In this document: positions 1 to 7,992 of the stretch, piece after piece
How the letters are laid out: every line of letters begins with the position of its first letter
Numbering within the stretch: the stretch's first letter is position 1
From: an uncultured Bacteroidales bacterium
GTDB taxonomy: Bacteria; Bacteroidota; Bacteroidia; Bacteroidales; UBA932
Reading direction: 5' to 3'
Length of the DNA stretch: 38,520 nucleotides
NCBI GenBank assembly: GCA_947367375.1
Contig: CANBDZ010000010.1
Location: forward strand, 1-38,520
The notes under the pieces: generated by a model
Seen by the model: only the letters and a program-made list of their open reading frames with translations
Database searches by the model: none
Told to the model about the DNA's origin: nothing
Position numbers and translations under genes: made by a program

Positions 1-179
1 CCTTTCAGGATACTTCCGCTCTCCAAAAGTTCTATATCCTGCAACATGACTCTGCAAATTTACCAAATCGGAAGAATTGAACAAACTACACTAAGTTTGA
101 AAGGAAAATTGGAGGAATCTTGAAGAAAAACTGACCAAGTACTACAAAATCTGCACACTCAGCAGAGACTTTTGATATT

Positions 180-247
180 GAGCCAATGAGCCAGTGAGCC
201 GATGGTCCCTCTCATAGGTTCATTGGCTCATTGGTTCACTGGATCAG
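180..247. repeat. Repeat/hairpin at the 3' end of the primase gene
   Basis: Variants of the word TGAgCCAA recur in both orientations. One 11-bp pair, TGAGCCAATGA with TCATTGGCTCA, can form a stem around a loop of about 20 nt. The right arm includes the last codons and TGA stop of the primase gene. It may be a terminator for the mobilization operon, although no long T-tract follows. The remaining bases 1-179 show no convincing gene. Confidence 0.5.
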
Positions 248-2459
248 ACGTGAGAACTTTGGCATACTTACCTAAACCTAAATGTATAAATTGAGGTGTA
301 TCAAGCCAGCGCTTGATAGTACTCTGCGACACGCCATTCTTTTTACCTATTTCTATGGCCTCCTTACGTTGAAAGATTTCCGGTAGCGCCCGGTAGACTT
401 TCTGTTTTCTCTCAGCTTCCACTTGCCGATATCCTTGTTTACTTCCTGATACAGATACCGGTAAAGTCGAATAGAGCTTCGCAGCATGTTCCAAGAGGAT
501 GTCACCGATGGTTAGAGCAGTCTGGAAATCTACATCCTCACAGATGAAATCGACCTTTTCATCAGCATATTCCAGGCATCGCATGAGGGATAAGCTCATC
601 GATATCTTGAATACAATCAGTCCCATTCGGCGGACGGAAGGGAGGAAGCCTTCACCATATCTGCGAAAGTATTCTTCGTGAAGATCTGCGAAGTGAGTAT
701 TGAACTGCGTCTGCTGAACAGGAGTAAAGGAGAAGTCAATCTGTTCTATTTCCGAGATTCGCTGATAGACTTCATACCAAATTCTTCCGAGGTCTGCATA
801 CTTTTCATCCAGCGAGACATCTGTGGAATCAGCAAAGACATCATTCCATTGGGGTTTCATCGGGAGATGATAGTACATAAACCTGCTGAAAAGACCATTC
901 TCTGCATCAGGAATCAGTTTCTTGACTTGACCAGGAGTACCGGAAAGCAGCACCGACAGCTTCGGATTGACCACTTCCACATATTCATGATTGGTTCTCC
1001 TCAGAAAGGACACCGGCTCATTATGGAAGGACTTCCTCAGTCCATCGGAATAGTTTCCATGGTCAGAAGCCAAAGTGTTAGTCAGCGTATCTCCTTCTGT
1101 CTCCATCACAAAACCGACTCCCCCATTGTCATAAAGTATCTGATACATGGCTGTCGCACTTGTATTGGCCGGAATTATATGGAGTCTATGAGGAGGAGGT
1201 ACTGGTTTCTCCATATCTGGATCCTTGGATTGCTTATACTCGGTCAATCTCTCATGATACTGTTCCCACTCCAACTTGTTCAGTTCTCTAAGTTTCTCAT
1301 GTATAGGCTGAACCAAAGACCTGATGAGAGCCAGTCGTCCCTTTCCCGCTGATGCAGGAGCTACGACATAGGTATAAAGATTAGGGAACACCTTCCTTCC
1401 ACCGTATTGTCCGCTGACGTTTGGAATGGTGGACGTGATGGCAGCAATGGCTCCCAGGGCCATCATGTCCGCCTCTTCATCACTTTGACTCATGTCGCAG
1501 ACCTGTTGCAGCAGATATGGAAGATTATCATATACCTGTGGTGTGAAAGCCGGTATTTGGACTTCAATCTTTCCTATGTCAATCCCTGCTTTCTTCGCCA
1601 AGTAAAAGAAGGTACCGATGGTAATACCATCTTTCCTGGCATTCAAACAGTTGTCATATTGCTTATCCGTATCCTGCTCATCATACTTCGGATTGAACCT
1701 GCTCAAGCGATGGAAGTACTCGCGCCCGTCCTCACCAAGATAATCACTGAGGGCAAAGCCCAGACTCAGCCATTGGTTGTAATCTGGAGCAATATCCACC
1801 TGGACATCTTCAATCCTTTCGACCACAGCCTCGAAGGAGTCATCTCCAGCAACCGTTTCTCGCACAGGCTCCGGGTCTGACGAGACAGCATACGGAGCAA
1901 ACAAAGGTTTCGAGAACACGTCTTCGTCCATATACACGTTGACATCACGCGGAAGGAAGCATGCACGGCACACATCCTTGCAGTGATTATCAGCCTCCAA
2001 CCCGTATGTGTCGTGGACATATGACGACAGTGCATAAAACCAATCCTCATGGGACATCTGATCCACATCTATCGGCACAACCCACTTCAATCCGTCGCCT
2101 GACGGGCTCCTAAAAAGGAGTGCTGTCTGGCATCGTGGGTCTGCAATCAGTTGCTGAAAGACGGATTCCACGTTATCCAGATGATCAAAGTCCAGGCATA
2201 GAAGTCCGGAATGTTGTACCAACTCATCCTCCTTACGGTGAGTAAAGATTCCAGAGAATGTGCAGTGATCAAACTTGCTGGCCTTGTATGATCTAGCCTC
2301 CTTCTCGTCCTTGATACCGCGTAGTTTTATCACAATCCCAGAACGCCCATTCTTGATGAAGTCATGTATTTCCCTCAGGGACATTTCCTTCTCGGGCTTA
2401 CAGTTGGAGATCGGAGCCCGATAGAAAGATATTAATTTAGCGTCTGTGTTTCGGTCCAT
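228..2459 (-). CDS. VirE-N/primase-like protein with DUF3987 ATPase domain
   Basis: This 743-aa protein is a replication or mobilization helper typical of Bacteroidales mobile elements. Residues about 10-190 resemble the BT4734-like/VirE N-terminal primase-type domain, with an acidic CLDFDHLD segment at 87-94, SPSGDGLKW near 118-126 and RACFLPRD at 165-172. Residues about 205-290 resemble the PriCT-2 helical domain. From about 305 a DUF3987-type P-loop domain begins, with the Walker A-like stretch APASAGKGR near 367-375. A helix-turn-helix-like end (GVSQSTIKRWL) closes the protein. The start overlaps the end of mobB by 23 bases, so the two are probably translationally coupled. A role in making the complementary strand after transfer, or in element replication, is inferred from context. 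Confidence 0.85.
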   Translation of the reverse strand: MDRNTDAKLISFYRAPISNCKPEKEMSLREIHDFIKNGRSGIVIKLRGIKDEKEARSYKASKFDHCTFSGIFTHRKEDELVQHSGLLCLDFDHLDNVESVFQQLIADPRCQTALLFRSPSGDGLKWVVPIDVDQMSHEDWFYALSSYVHDTYGLEADNHCKDVCRACFLPRDVNVYMDEDVFSKPLFAPYAVSSDPEPVRETVAGDDSFEAVVERIEDVQVDIAPDYNQWLSLGFALSDYLGEDGREYFHRLSRFNPKYDEQDTDKQYDNCLNARKDGITIGTFFYLAKKAGIDIGKIEVQIPAFTPQVYDNLPYLLQQVCDMSQSDEEADMMALGAIAAITSTIPNVSGQYGGRKVFPNLYTYVVAPASAGKGRLALIRSLVQPIHEKLRELNKLEWEQYHERLTEYKQSKDPDMEKPVPPPHRLHIIPANTSATAMYQILYDNGGVGFVMETEGDTLTNTLASDHGNYSDGLRKSFHNEPVSFLRRTNHEYVEVVNPKLSVLLSGTPGQVKKLIPDAENGLFSRFMYYHLPMKPQWNDVFADSTDVSLDEKYADLGRIWYEVYQRISEIEQIDFSFTPVQQTQFNTHFADLHEEYFRRYGEGFLPSVRRMGLIVFKISMSLSLMRCLEYADEKVDFICEDVDFQTALTIGDILLEHAAKLYSTLPVSVSGSKQGYRQVEAERKQKVYRALPEIFQRKEAIEIGKKNGVSQSTIKRWLDTPQFIHLGLGKYAKVLTSDPVNQ

Positions 2460-4209
2460 TGTTCTGCTTGTTAATTTGTTGTTGTACTGGCTTCTGCGCC
2501 TGCTGATGAATCTGTGTCTGCTGTTGAGCCCTCGTCTGCTCCGCTCGGATCTTGTATGCTGGAGTAAAACCTTTCAGGTCACACCACTTATCCAAGAAAA
2601 ACACTGCTATCCGATGATCACTTAGCTCACTGCCTGTCATGCATTCATTGCCACGTATGAATTCCAAGTCTGCAACTCCGCCATTTGAGTGCATTTTCGG
2701 CAGACATGACAGACCTTGATAATACAATTGCCTTTCAAGTTCAGCACTATTAGAGCTCGTATTGAAGATACAACACAACTCATATTCAAGAACAGGATAG
2801 CGCCTAAGGGGCTTCTTCTTGTTATACTCTCTATCTTTTTCTCTGACCGGATCAAGTTCGAGTTCAGCTCCTGTCTCAGTAAGTTTTTTCTTAAGACTAA
2901 TCAGTTCAAACTTCAACTCGTCGCGTTGATCCTTTACATAGATATACTTCCGTAGAGCATCATTCTTTGAATATCGCAGAGCCTCCTGTTTTTCTTTGAG
3001 TATCAGAATATTATCTCTGATCGTTTTCGTTTTACCATATAAAAACAGTCGGTTTTTGAATGCAGCATTCTTCTTAAATCCAAGCATGAGACCACCCATA
3101 ATCATAAGCAAGATTGCAGGCACAGGGTTGACCGCAGAGAGCAAAAGCGAGAAGGTCGCAAGAAAAACTTTACTACTGTTTGCCTTGCTGATCTCGGCTG
3201 TAAGATTTTCTATCAGGGCATTGCAATTTCTCAGTTTCCGGATTTCCGCATCAAGATATTCTGCGTTCAGAGCACTATAGCTCTTTGCCCTGTCATATAT
3301 GCTAAACGCCATCTGACAATCTGCTTTCAATGAGTCGAGCAGAGGCTTATAATGACTATGAAAGGTATTCCAGAACTGGTTAAGACGAATCTTCTCCTGC
3401 TCTGCCGGAGTCTCTCCCCTATGGGAATTCTGGGAGACTGCTTCCTGAGCATACTTCTGCCAGAGCTGCATCTTTTCTTCAGTGACAATCCTCTCCAGAT
3501 GCATCTCAGCGACATAACGCCTGAGCTGCTCCGCCCTTTCCTCCTCAGTACCATGCCTCATGGCATTGCAGTAGTCGAAGCTCTGCTCCACGGAACGCTC
3601 ATGCTTGAAGTGTTCGTCAAAGATTCGCTCGCACTCCCTGTAATAGTCGTTCCTATGAAAGCCATGCTTGATTACTCCGGAGGTGCCTTTGCGATGGTTG
3701 GTCATCGGAGAAAGCTTATAGGTATTGCTCCTATCCTTTCTGCTGATGATCATGTGCACATGAAGCCCCGGCTTAAGTGCAGAAGCATTGCCTCTATACT
3801 CATGGATGGTGTAATAGAACAACAAATCTTCTCTGGACCTCACACCGTCATGATTAAAGTTACGTGCGTATGCGTCCATCATCTTTGCTACGAGAGCATG
3901 GGTCGCATTCAACCTCTGCTCTCTGGTATCACCCATGAGAGTAGTTTCCTCGTCTGAGAAGCTGATGATGTTGGAGTAGTACTTCGTGTCTGCCTTGTGG
4001 AGCTGCTTCTTGTTGCCGTCTATGGAGTCTATGACCGACTTCGCGTCAGCCTCATTTCCAAATGCATCGAAGAACGGGATATCCTCTCTCAGGATACCGG
4101 CCTTCTCCTTGTCTTCCTTTTCATGCTGCAGATACGTCACATATCCTTTGCATGTTCCAGTGTTGTTGTCACTAGAAAAGGGTGCCTTGTTCTGGATCTT
4201 TACGTTCAT
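2437..4209 (-). CDS. mobB: MobB/BtgB-type relaxase (DUF5712-like)
   Basis: This 590-aa mobilization protein should nick at oriT and lead the transferred strand. Residues 1-200 form the relaxase-like part: an N-terminal block NVKIQNKAPFSSDNNTG, a tyrosine pair at 77-78, H136, and the motif LHVHMIISRKD with H150 and H152 as likely metal ligands. A long charged helical region follows. Residues about 347-377 contain two strongly hydrophobic stretches separated by NPVP, which looks like a membrane hairpin. Another coiled-coil-like segment and a glutamine-rich tail end the protein. It overlaps the upstream BfmA gene by 38 bases and the downstream primase gene by 23, forming one transfer operon. The assignment rests on family resemblance to Bacteroides BtgB/MobB; the catalytic tyrosine is not proven. 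Confidence 0.82.
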   Translation of the reverse strand: MNVKIQNKAPFSSDNNTGTCKGYVTYLQHEKEDKEKAGILREDIPFFDAFGNEADAKSVIDSIDGNKKQLHKADTKYYSNIISFSDEETTLMGDTREQRLNATHALVAKMMDAYARNFNHDGVRSREDLLFYYTIHEYRGNASALKPGLHVHMIISRKDRSNTYKLSPMTNHRKGTSGVIKHGFHRNDYYRECERIFDEHFKHERSVEQSFDYCNAMRHGTEEERAEQLRRYVAEMHLERIVTEEKMQLWQKYAQEAVSQNSHRGETPAEQEKIRLNQFWNTFHSHYKPLLDSLKADCQMAFSIYDRAKSYSALNAEYLDAEIRKLRNCNALIENLTAEISKANSSKVFLATFSLLLSAVNPVPAILLMIMGGLMLGFKKNAAFKNRLFLYGKTKTIRDNILILKEKQEALRYSKNDALRKYIYVKDQRDELKFELISLKKKLTETGAELELDPVREKDREYNKKKPLRRYPVLEYELCCIFNTSSNSAELERQLYYQGLSCLPKMHSNGGVADLEFIRGNECMTGSELSDHRIAVFFLDKWCDLKGFTPAYKIRAEQTRAQQQTQIHQQAQKPVQQQINKQNNGPKHRR

Positions 4210-4576
4210 TGTCTTCTCCCTTGATTATTTTCATTAATTCCTTCTGGACCGCTGTGCTCGCATCAATGCTTGACTTGAGAGAATCGTTACTTTTCTCTCT
4301 TCTCTCGATGAGTCCCTTGTTGGATTGCTCGATATCCTGAATCCCTTTCTTGAAGATTTTCTTGATATCTCCTATGGTCGCAACCTTGTCGTCATCCGAA
4401 GACGATGACTCATTGATTGCCTCAGCCTTGTTCTTTCTGACCTGACGTTCCATCAGATCAGAAAGGTAATCGGCCTGGGTCATGTTGAGCTTTTTTGCCT
4501 CTCGATTGATCAAGTCCCGCGTATGTTCATACGCACTGACACTGGTCATTTTTCTGCTTTTGGATCTCTTTCCCAT
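4172..4576 (-). CDS. BfmA/BtgA-family mobilization accessory protein
   Basis: This 134-aa protein resembles the BfmA/BtgA mobilization proteins that recognise oriT and recruit the relaxase. Residues 1-50 are basic and helical (KRSKSRKMTSVSAYEHTRDL, then AKKLNMTQADYLSDLMERQV), a pattern like ribbon-helix-helix proteins. The rest is charged and probably coiled-coil. Its end overlaps the mobB start by 38 bases. The gap upstream (4577-4765) is a natural place for oriT but no proven nick site can be read. Family assignment is from the N-terminal pattern and gene order. Confidence 0.8.
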   Translation of the reverse strand: MGKRSKSRKMTSVSAYEHTRDLINREAKKLNMTQADYLSDLMERQVRKNKAEAINESSSSDDDKVATIGDIKKIFKKGIQDIEQSNKGLIERREKSNDSLKSSIDASTAVQKELMKIIKGEDNERKDPEQGTLF

Positions 4577-4765
4577 CTTATAAAACTTTTATAGTTCATA
4601 GATGTGCTCATTCAGACAGTCAAATCACCCATAGAAGGTAGCGCAGCGCTGTTTTGCACCTGCAAGGCAAGAGACAGAATGGTACGCTGAGTGCCATTCC
4701 CTCTTGCTCCACATAAAGTGGAGACAATTACCATATTGTCAGTGATTTTTCTGCCCGAGCGCAAC
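4577..4765. other. Intergenic gap before mobilization genes, possible oriT
   Basis: This 189-base non-coding gap precedes the bfmA-mobB-primase operon. It contains short inverted repeats, for example TCCACATAAAGTGGA near 4710-4724. Origins of transfer commonly lie next to mobilization genes, so this is the first place to look, but no sequence here matches a nick site I can name. Confidence 0.25.
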
Positions 4766-5068
4766 CTATTTCTTATAGGTAATACGCTCGGTATTCTGAT
4801 GAGCAAGTTCGAGAGCCAGATCAGCATCTACGACAATCTTTCTTCCCACCTGGGAGATTGCCGGCTTGATCCATTCGCTGTTCTTGATGCGCCACGCTGT
4901 TGTGGTACTGCAGTTGAAAAGCTGCTCGATTCCTTTGAGTCCGTAGACCAGATTGCGAGGCTTCGCAGCCTCTTCGTTCTTGTTCTTCATTGCCTCTCTC
5001 TCCATGAACTCTTCGAAAGTCATCTGGACAGTGACAATGGGCGGGTTGGTAAAAATCTTATTGTCCAT
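4766..5068 (-). CDS. DUF3853-family DNA-binding protein
   Basis: This 100-aa protein resembles the DUF3853 family found in Bacteroidales integrative elements. Residues about 43-92 read as a winged-helix/excisionase-like module: YGLKGIEQLF, CSTTTAWRIKNSEW, then a wing-like VGRKIVVDADLALELA. It could be a recombination directionality factor or a regulator of the mobilization operon. It lies between the 353-aa gene and the mob operon on the same strand. Function is inferred from fold-like pattern and position. Confidence 0.7.
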   Translation of the reverse strand: MDNKIFTNPPIVTVQMTFEEFMEREAMKNKNEEAAKPRNLVYGLKGIEQLFNCSTTTAWRIKNSEWIKPAISQVGRKIVVDADLALELAHQNTERITYKK

Positions 5069-5140
5069 TGTTTTTTAATTTTAATTGGTTTTTAAACGAA
5101 AAATGCATGATAAGTTTGTGGACTTACCATGCAAGAAGCG

Positions 5141-5175
5141 ACGCATTTACTGGGAGCAAATTGGGGAAAATGCGT
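5141..5175. repeat. 8-bp inverted repeat between DUF3853 gene and 353-aa gene
   Basis: ACGCATTT (5141-5148) is complemented by AAATGCGT (5168-5175) around a 19-nt loop. It lies in the 164-base gap after the 353-aa gene. It could be a weak terminator, an operator or part of an origin; nothing in the sequence decides between these. Confidence 0.4.
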
Positions 5176-5220
5176 ATGTCTTAAAACTGTATCTTATTGA
5201 TAATCAATGGACATTATTTC

Positions 5221-5252
5221 TAATTGGGACAACTACTGCTGTAATTGGGACA
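5221..5252. repeat. Pair of TAATTGGGACA repeats, 21-bp period
   Basis: TAATTGGGACA occurs at 5221-5231 and again at 5242-5252, exactly 21 bp apart. The first lies just after the stop of the 353-aa gene and the second inside its last codons. The shared core TTGGGACA is also the core of the four repeats upstream of that gene, so both ends of the gene carry the same word. Confidence 0.7.
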
Positions 5253-6294
5253 CAAGAGATGGCTCTACTGACATTCCGTCGGTTTTAAAGAATTCCTGAA
5301 GCTTTTTGGCATAGGCTATATATGACGGTTTGTCAGATTGCTCTTTCGGATTGGCACATTTGGCAGCTCCTTTCTTATAGGTTCTCCAATTCAATCCCAT
5401 CTTGGCAACAATGGTTTTTTCCCACAGTTTTGCCTCTTTAGAATTGTCCTTACCCAAGTATTCTGCCAATTTATCAATCAGATAATATAGCTTGGTCGTT
5501 CCAGTGCCCTTCGGTCCCCTTTGAGAAGTCTTCATACTGATAGGACCATTAACTTTATAGAGGTTCCATATACATGTCCACCCAAAAACTGTATAATTAT
5601 CCTCCAGGTCATCTTTAAGAGTTTCCAATAACTTGGTTAGGAATTCAGCGGAGAAATATTCATCGGCAGGTAGCATCCAAGACGTATCATCGGCTTCTGT
5701 TGTATCGTCCTCGTCTATATCAACCTCTGTATCTGTTTTTATTTCAGCATCGACTACATCTTCCTTTATATCATTTACCTGAATAGCAGAGGTCTCCACT
5801 GGTTTTGCCTGATCAAGCTCCGACAAAATGTCACACCCAGCTATAGGGCTCCTTTCAATAAAACGATATAGTACATCTAACAGATCCACAAGTTTTGCTC
5901 TATAGCCAAACGTCAGTGCTGCACCAACATTTATACGTAACTCTTCAGTAGCCTCTTCAAAATCTTCCCTTACATCATCTACATTAAACAAAGCTGACAG
6001 TTTGTCTTTATTTTCCTCATAGGCACGCTTGAAGACTTCGATTGCCTGCAAAATGACATCTCGGCCCGTCTTCACCCTGACAGGATCTTCATATTCACTA
6101 AAGAATTTCCACTCGTCTCTGGCATACTTCAAATTACCCAGCTCACGGTACAAATTATACACATGAACCTGAGTTACCAGATAATGTCGTCCCTGATCCA
6201 ATATCAAGGATATGTCTGAGGTACAAGTGGAGATCATATTGCACAGAGTGCAGAAATAGGTTTCTCTCTCCTTACTATTTTTAGCGTTTTCCAT
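5233..6294 (-). CDS. Unknown 353-aa element protein flanked by repeats
   Basis: I do not recognise this family. The N-terminal half (about 1-165) is helical and contains CTLCNMISTCTSDISLILDQ-like text. A very acidic linker rich in D, E and T lies around 175-205. The C-terminal part (about 210-340) is compact and basic toward the end, including GPKGTGTTKLYYLIDKLAEY and NWRTYKKGAAKC. There is no signal peptide or membrane segment. The gene sits between the ATPase and the DUF3853 gene. TTGTCCCAA repeats (read on its own strand) lie upstream of its start and at its stop, which suggests an autoregulator or a replication initiator binding those sites; this is inference. Confidence 0.6.
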   Translation of the reverse strand: MENAKNSKERETYFCTLCNMISTCTSDISLILDQGRHYLVTQVHVYNLYRELGNLKYARDEWKFFSEYEDPVRVKTGRDVILQAIEVFKRAYEENKDKLSALFNVDDVREDFEEATEELRINVGAALTFGYRAKLVDLLDVLYRFIERSPIAGCDILSELDQAKPVETSAIQVNDIKEDVVDAEIKTDTEVDIDEDDTTEADDTSWMLPADEYFSAEFLTKLLETLKDDLEDNYTVFGWTCIWNLYKVNGPISMKTSQRGPKGTGTTKLYYLIDKLAEYLGKDNSKEAKLWEKTIVAKMGLNWRTYKKGAAKCANPKEQSDKPSYIAYAKKLQEFFKTDGMSVEPSLVSQLQQ

Positions 6295-6303
6295 ATTATT
6301 TCA

Positions 6304-6393
6304 GACTTGGGACAACTTGTTCCGGACTTGGGACAAGACTTGGGACAAACTACCGTTATCCCACTGATTTACAATACGATAGACTTGGGACAA
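6304..6393. repeat. Four GACTTGGGACAA iterons upstream of the 353-aa gene
   Basis: GACTTGGGACAA occurs exactly at 6304-6315, 6325-6336, 6337-6348 and 6382-6393. The first two are 21 bp apart, the same period as the pair at 5221-5252. On the coding strand the word is TTGTCCCAAGTC. The array fills the region between the ATPase gene and the 353-aa gene, where the promoter of the latter should be. It looks like an operator or replication iteron array. Confidence 0.8.
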
Positions 6394-6444
6394 AATTCCA
6401 ACAAGTCCTAAACATTAAAGTCACTTTATCTCTGAATCATTGAA

Positions 6445-7869
6445 TTAAGCAAATAAGTCATCCAATGCCACCTGGCTTTGAACAATACCGGAATGCTTAC
6501 CTTTGGCAACGCCAAAAGAAGTAATCATAGTAAGCTGGATTGATTTAGTCTTTTTCTTCAAAGATGACCTAAGGGCACTTATTCTATTTCTAAGCTTCAT
6601 CTCCTCGTCTGCCTTAAGTTCATATACACTTTCGCAGAACTTCATCTCACAAAGGTTTATAGTATTATCCTTTCTATCAATGAGTAGGTCAATCTGAGCA
6701 CCGTCTGTCTCATTCGAGTCTTTACGCCAAGTATATTCTTCCGAATCTATCCCGCTGATTCCCAATGCCTGCTTTATCTGACTGATATGATATAAGGCCA
6801 CATTTTCAAACGCAAGTCCCGCCCAAGCATAGAACTTCTGCGTGCCTTGTATTGCACTCCAATAATTTGTCTTGTTTCCGGTTTCGTGCTGTATGAATCT
6901 GAAATAGAAAAGGGAGAAGAAATCCACAAGCTGATAAAGAGTCTGCGTCTTTCCCAAACTGAGGCAGTTGAATTTGCGTATGAAACCACAGGACTCCATA
7001 TTCTTCAGGATCTTTGTGAGAGTGCCTCCAGAAGGCAGCTTCGCTTCTTCCTTTATCTCATTTCTGGTAAGTCCAGAACGTTTTGAATTTAAGATGGACG
7101 CTACTTTTATATAGCTTTCCGAATTTCTGAAGAGAGCAGCATAAAGATTATCAAACTCATTCTTCAGTTCACCATTACGTTTGAAAATCAGTCTATCTAT
7201 ATTCTGTGCAACACTTTCATCTGGATTCAACAATGTCATGTAATAAGGAATTCCTCCAAGTATCATATAATACTCAGCGATCTCATAGCGAGAGAGATTG
7301 AATCCTAAAGATTCCAGCATCTGTTCCGTTTCATTCAAAGTAAACGGCTCAAGGAACATCTGTCGTGTCAATCTATTATGAAGTCCACCATGATTATTGA
7401 TCAGGTTGTCCATCATCCATGAGGTTGCAGATCCGCACACTATCAGAACAATATCACGACGAGAAGACGCCCAGCCGTTCCAGAAATGTTCCAACGCAGA
7501 TATAAACCCAGACTTTGGGGTATCCATCCATGGAAGCTCATCCAAAAGGATCACTTTCCTCTCTTGCGAAAGAGAGGTCAGGTATTTAATCAAGAGGTTG
7601 AAGGCATCCAGCCAATCGTTTGGCTTTTCTGTCAAAGACGAATCATAGAGTTTCAGAGTAGAATAAAAATTCTTTATCTGCTTTTGCGTATTAGCCTTTG
7701 CTAGACCAGACACGGAAAAAACCAACTCTTTCTCAAAATATTCTTTGATAAGAAAGGTCTTTCCGACTCTACGTCTACCGCAAACTGCCAGAAATTCCGC
7801 CTTTGCAGAATTGAAAATCTTTTCCAACTCCGCTTTTTCCATCTTACGTCCTACGATACTGTCTCTCAT
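6445..7869 (-). CDS. AAA+ ATPase with DUF234-like nuclease-type C-terminus
   Basis: This 474-aa protein belongs to the archaeal-type AAA+ ATPases. Walker A is GRRRVGKT at 31-38 and Walker B is VILLDELPWMD near residue 103. A winged-helix region (SGLTRNEIKEEAKLPSGGTL) follows in the middle. The C-terminal part carries GAQIDLLIDRKDNTINLCEM followed by KF, which matches the D-x(n)-E-x-K spacing of PD-(D/E)XK nuclease-like DUF234 domains. The start is supported by a TATCTTTG -7 box at 7886-7893, which leaves a short leader. It lies inside the mobile element as probable cargo. The molecular role of these ATPases is not established; defence, DNA processing or toxin-like activity are all possible. 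Confidence 0.85.
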   Translation of the reverse strand: MRDSIVGRKMEKAELEKIFNSAKAEFLAVCGRRRVGKTFLIKEYFEKELVFSVSGLAKANTQKQIKNFYSTLKLYDSSLTEKPNDWLDAFNLLIKYLTSLSQERKVILLDELPWMDTPKSGFISALEHFWNGWASSRRDIVLIVCGSATSWMMDNLINNHGGLHNRLTRQMFLEPFTLNETEQMLESLGFNLSRYEIAEYYMILGGIPYYMTLLNPDESVAQNIDRLIFKRNGELKNEFDNLYAALFRNSESYIKVASILNSKRSGLTRNEIKEEAKLPSGGTLTKILKNMESCGFIRKFNCLSLGKTQTLYQLVDFFSLFYFRFIQHETGNKTNYWSAIQGTQKFYAWAGLAFENVALYHISQIKQALGISGIDSEEYTWRKDSNETDGAQIDLLIDRKDNTINLCEMKFCESVYELKADEEMKLRNRISALRSSLKKKTKSIQLTMITSFGVAKGKHSGIVQSQVALDDLFA

Positions 7870-7885
7870 GGTCTTAATTTTTCTT

Positions 7886-7893
7886 CAAAGATA
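7886..7893 (-). promoter_or_regulatory. -7 box (TATCTTTG) of the AAA+ ATPase gene
   Basis: The minus strand reads TATCTTTG, a match to the Bacteroidota TAnnTTTG -7 element, 17 bases before the ATG at 7869. The matching -33 position falls against the arm of the inverted repeat at 7914-7965. Confidence 0.6.
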
Positions 7894-7913
7894 GTGATTT
7901 TTACAAAAAACAT

Positions 7914-7965
7914 GCGATACTCAGCCAAAATCGATGTGTTTGATGCGATTTTGGCTGAGTATCGC
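7914..7965. repeat. Perfect 20-bp inverted repeat between integrase and ATPase
   Basis: The left arm at 7914-7933 (GCGATACTCAGCCAAAATCG) is exactly complementary to the right arm at 7946-7965, around a 12-nt loop. It lies 27 bases after the integrase stop and touches the -33 region of the ATPase promoter. On the minus strand it is followed by ATGTTTTTTG, so it can end integrase transcription. The perfect 20-bp arms are longer than a terminator needs, so a protein-binding site is also possible. Confidence 0.85.
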
Positions 7966-7992
7966 CCTATTAAGAATACAGCGTGTTAGCAA

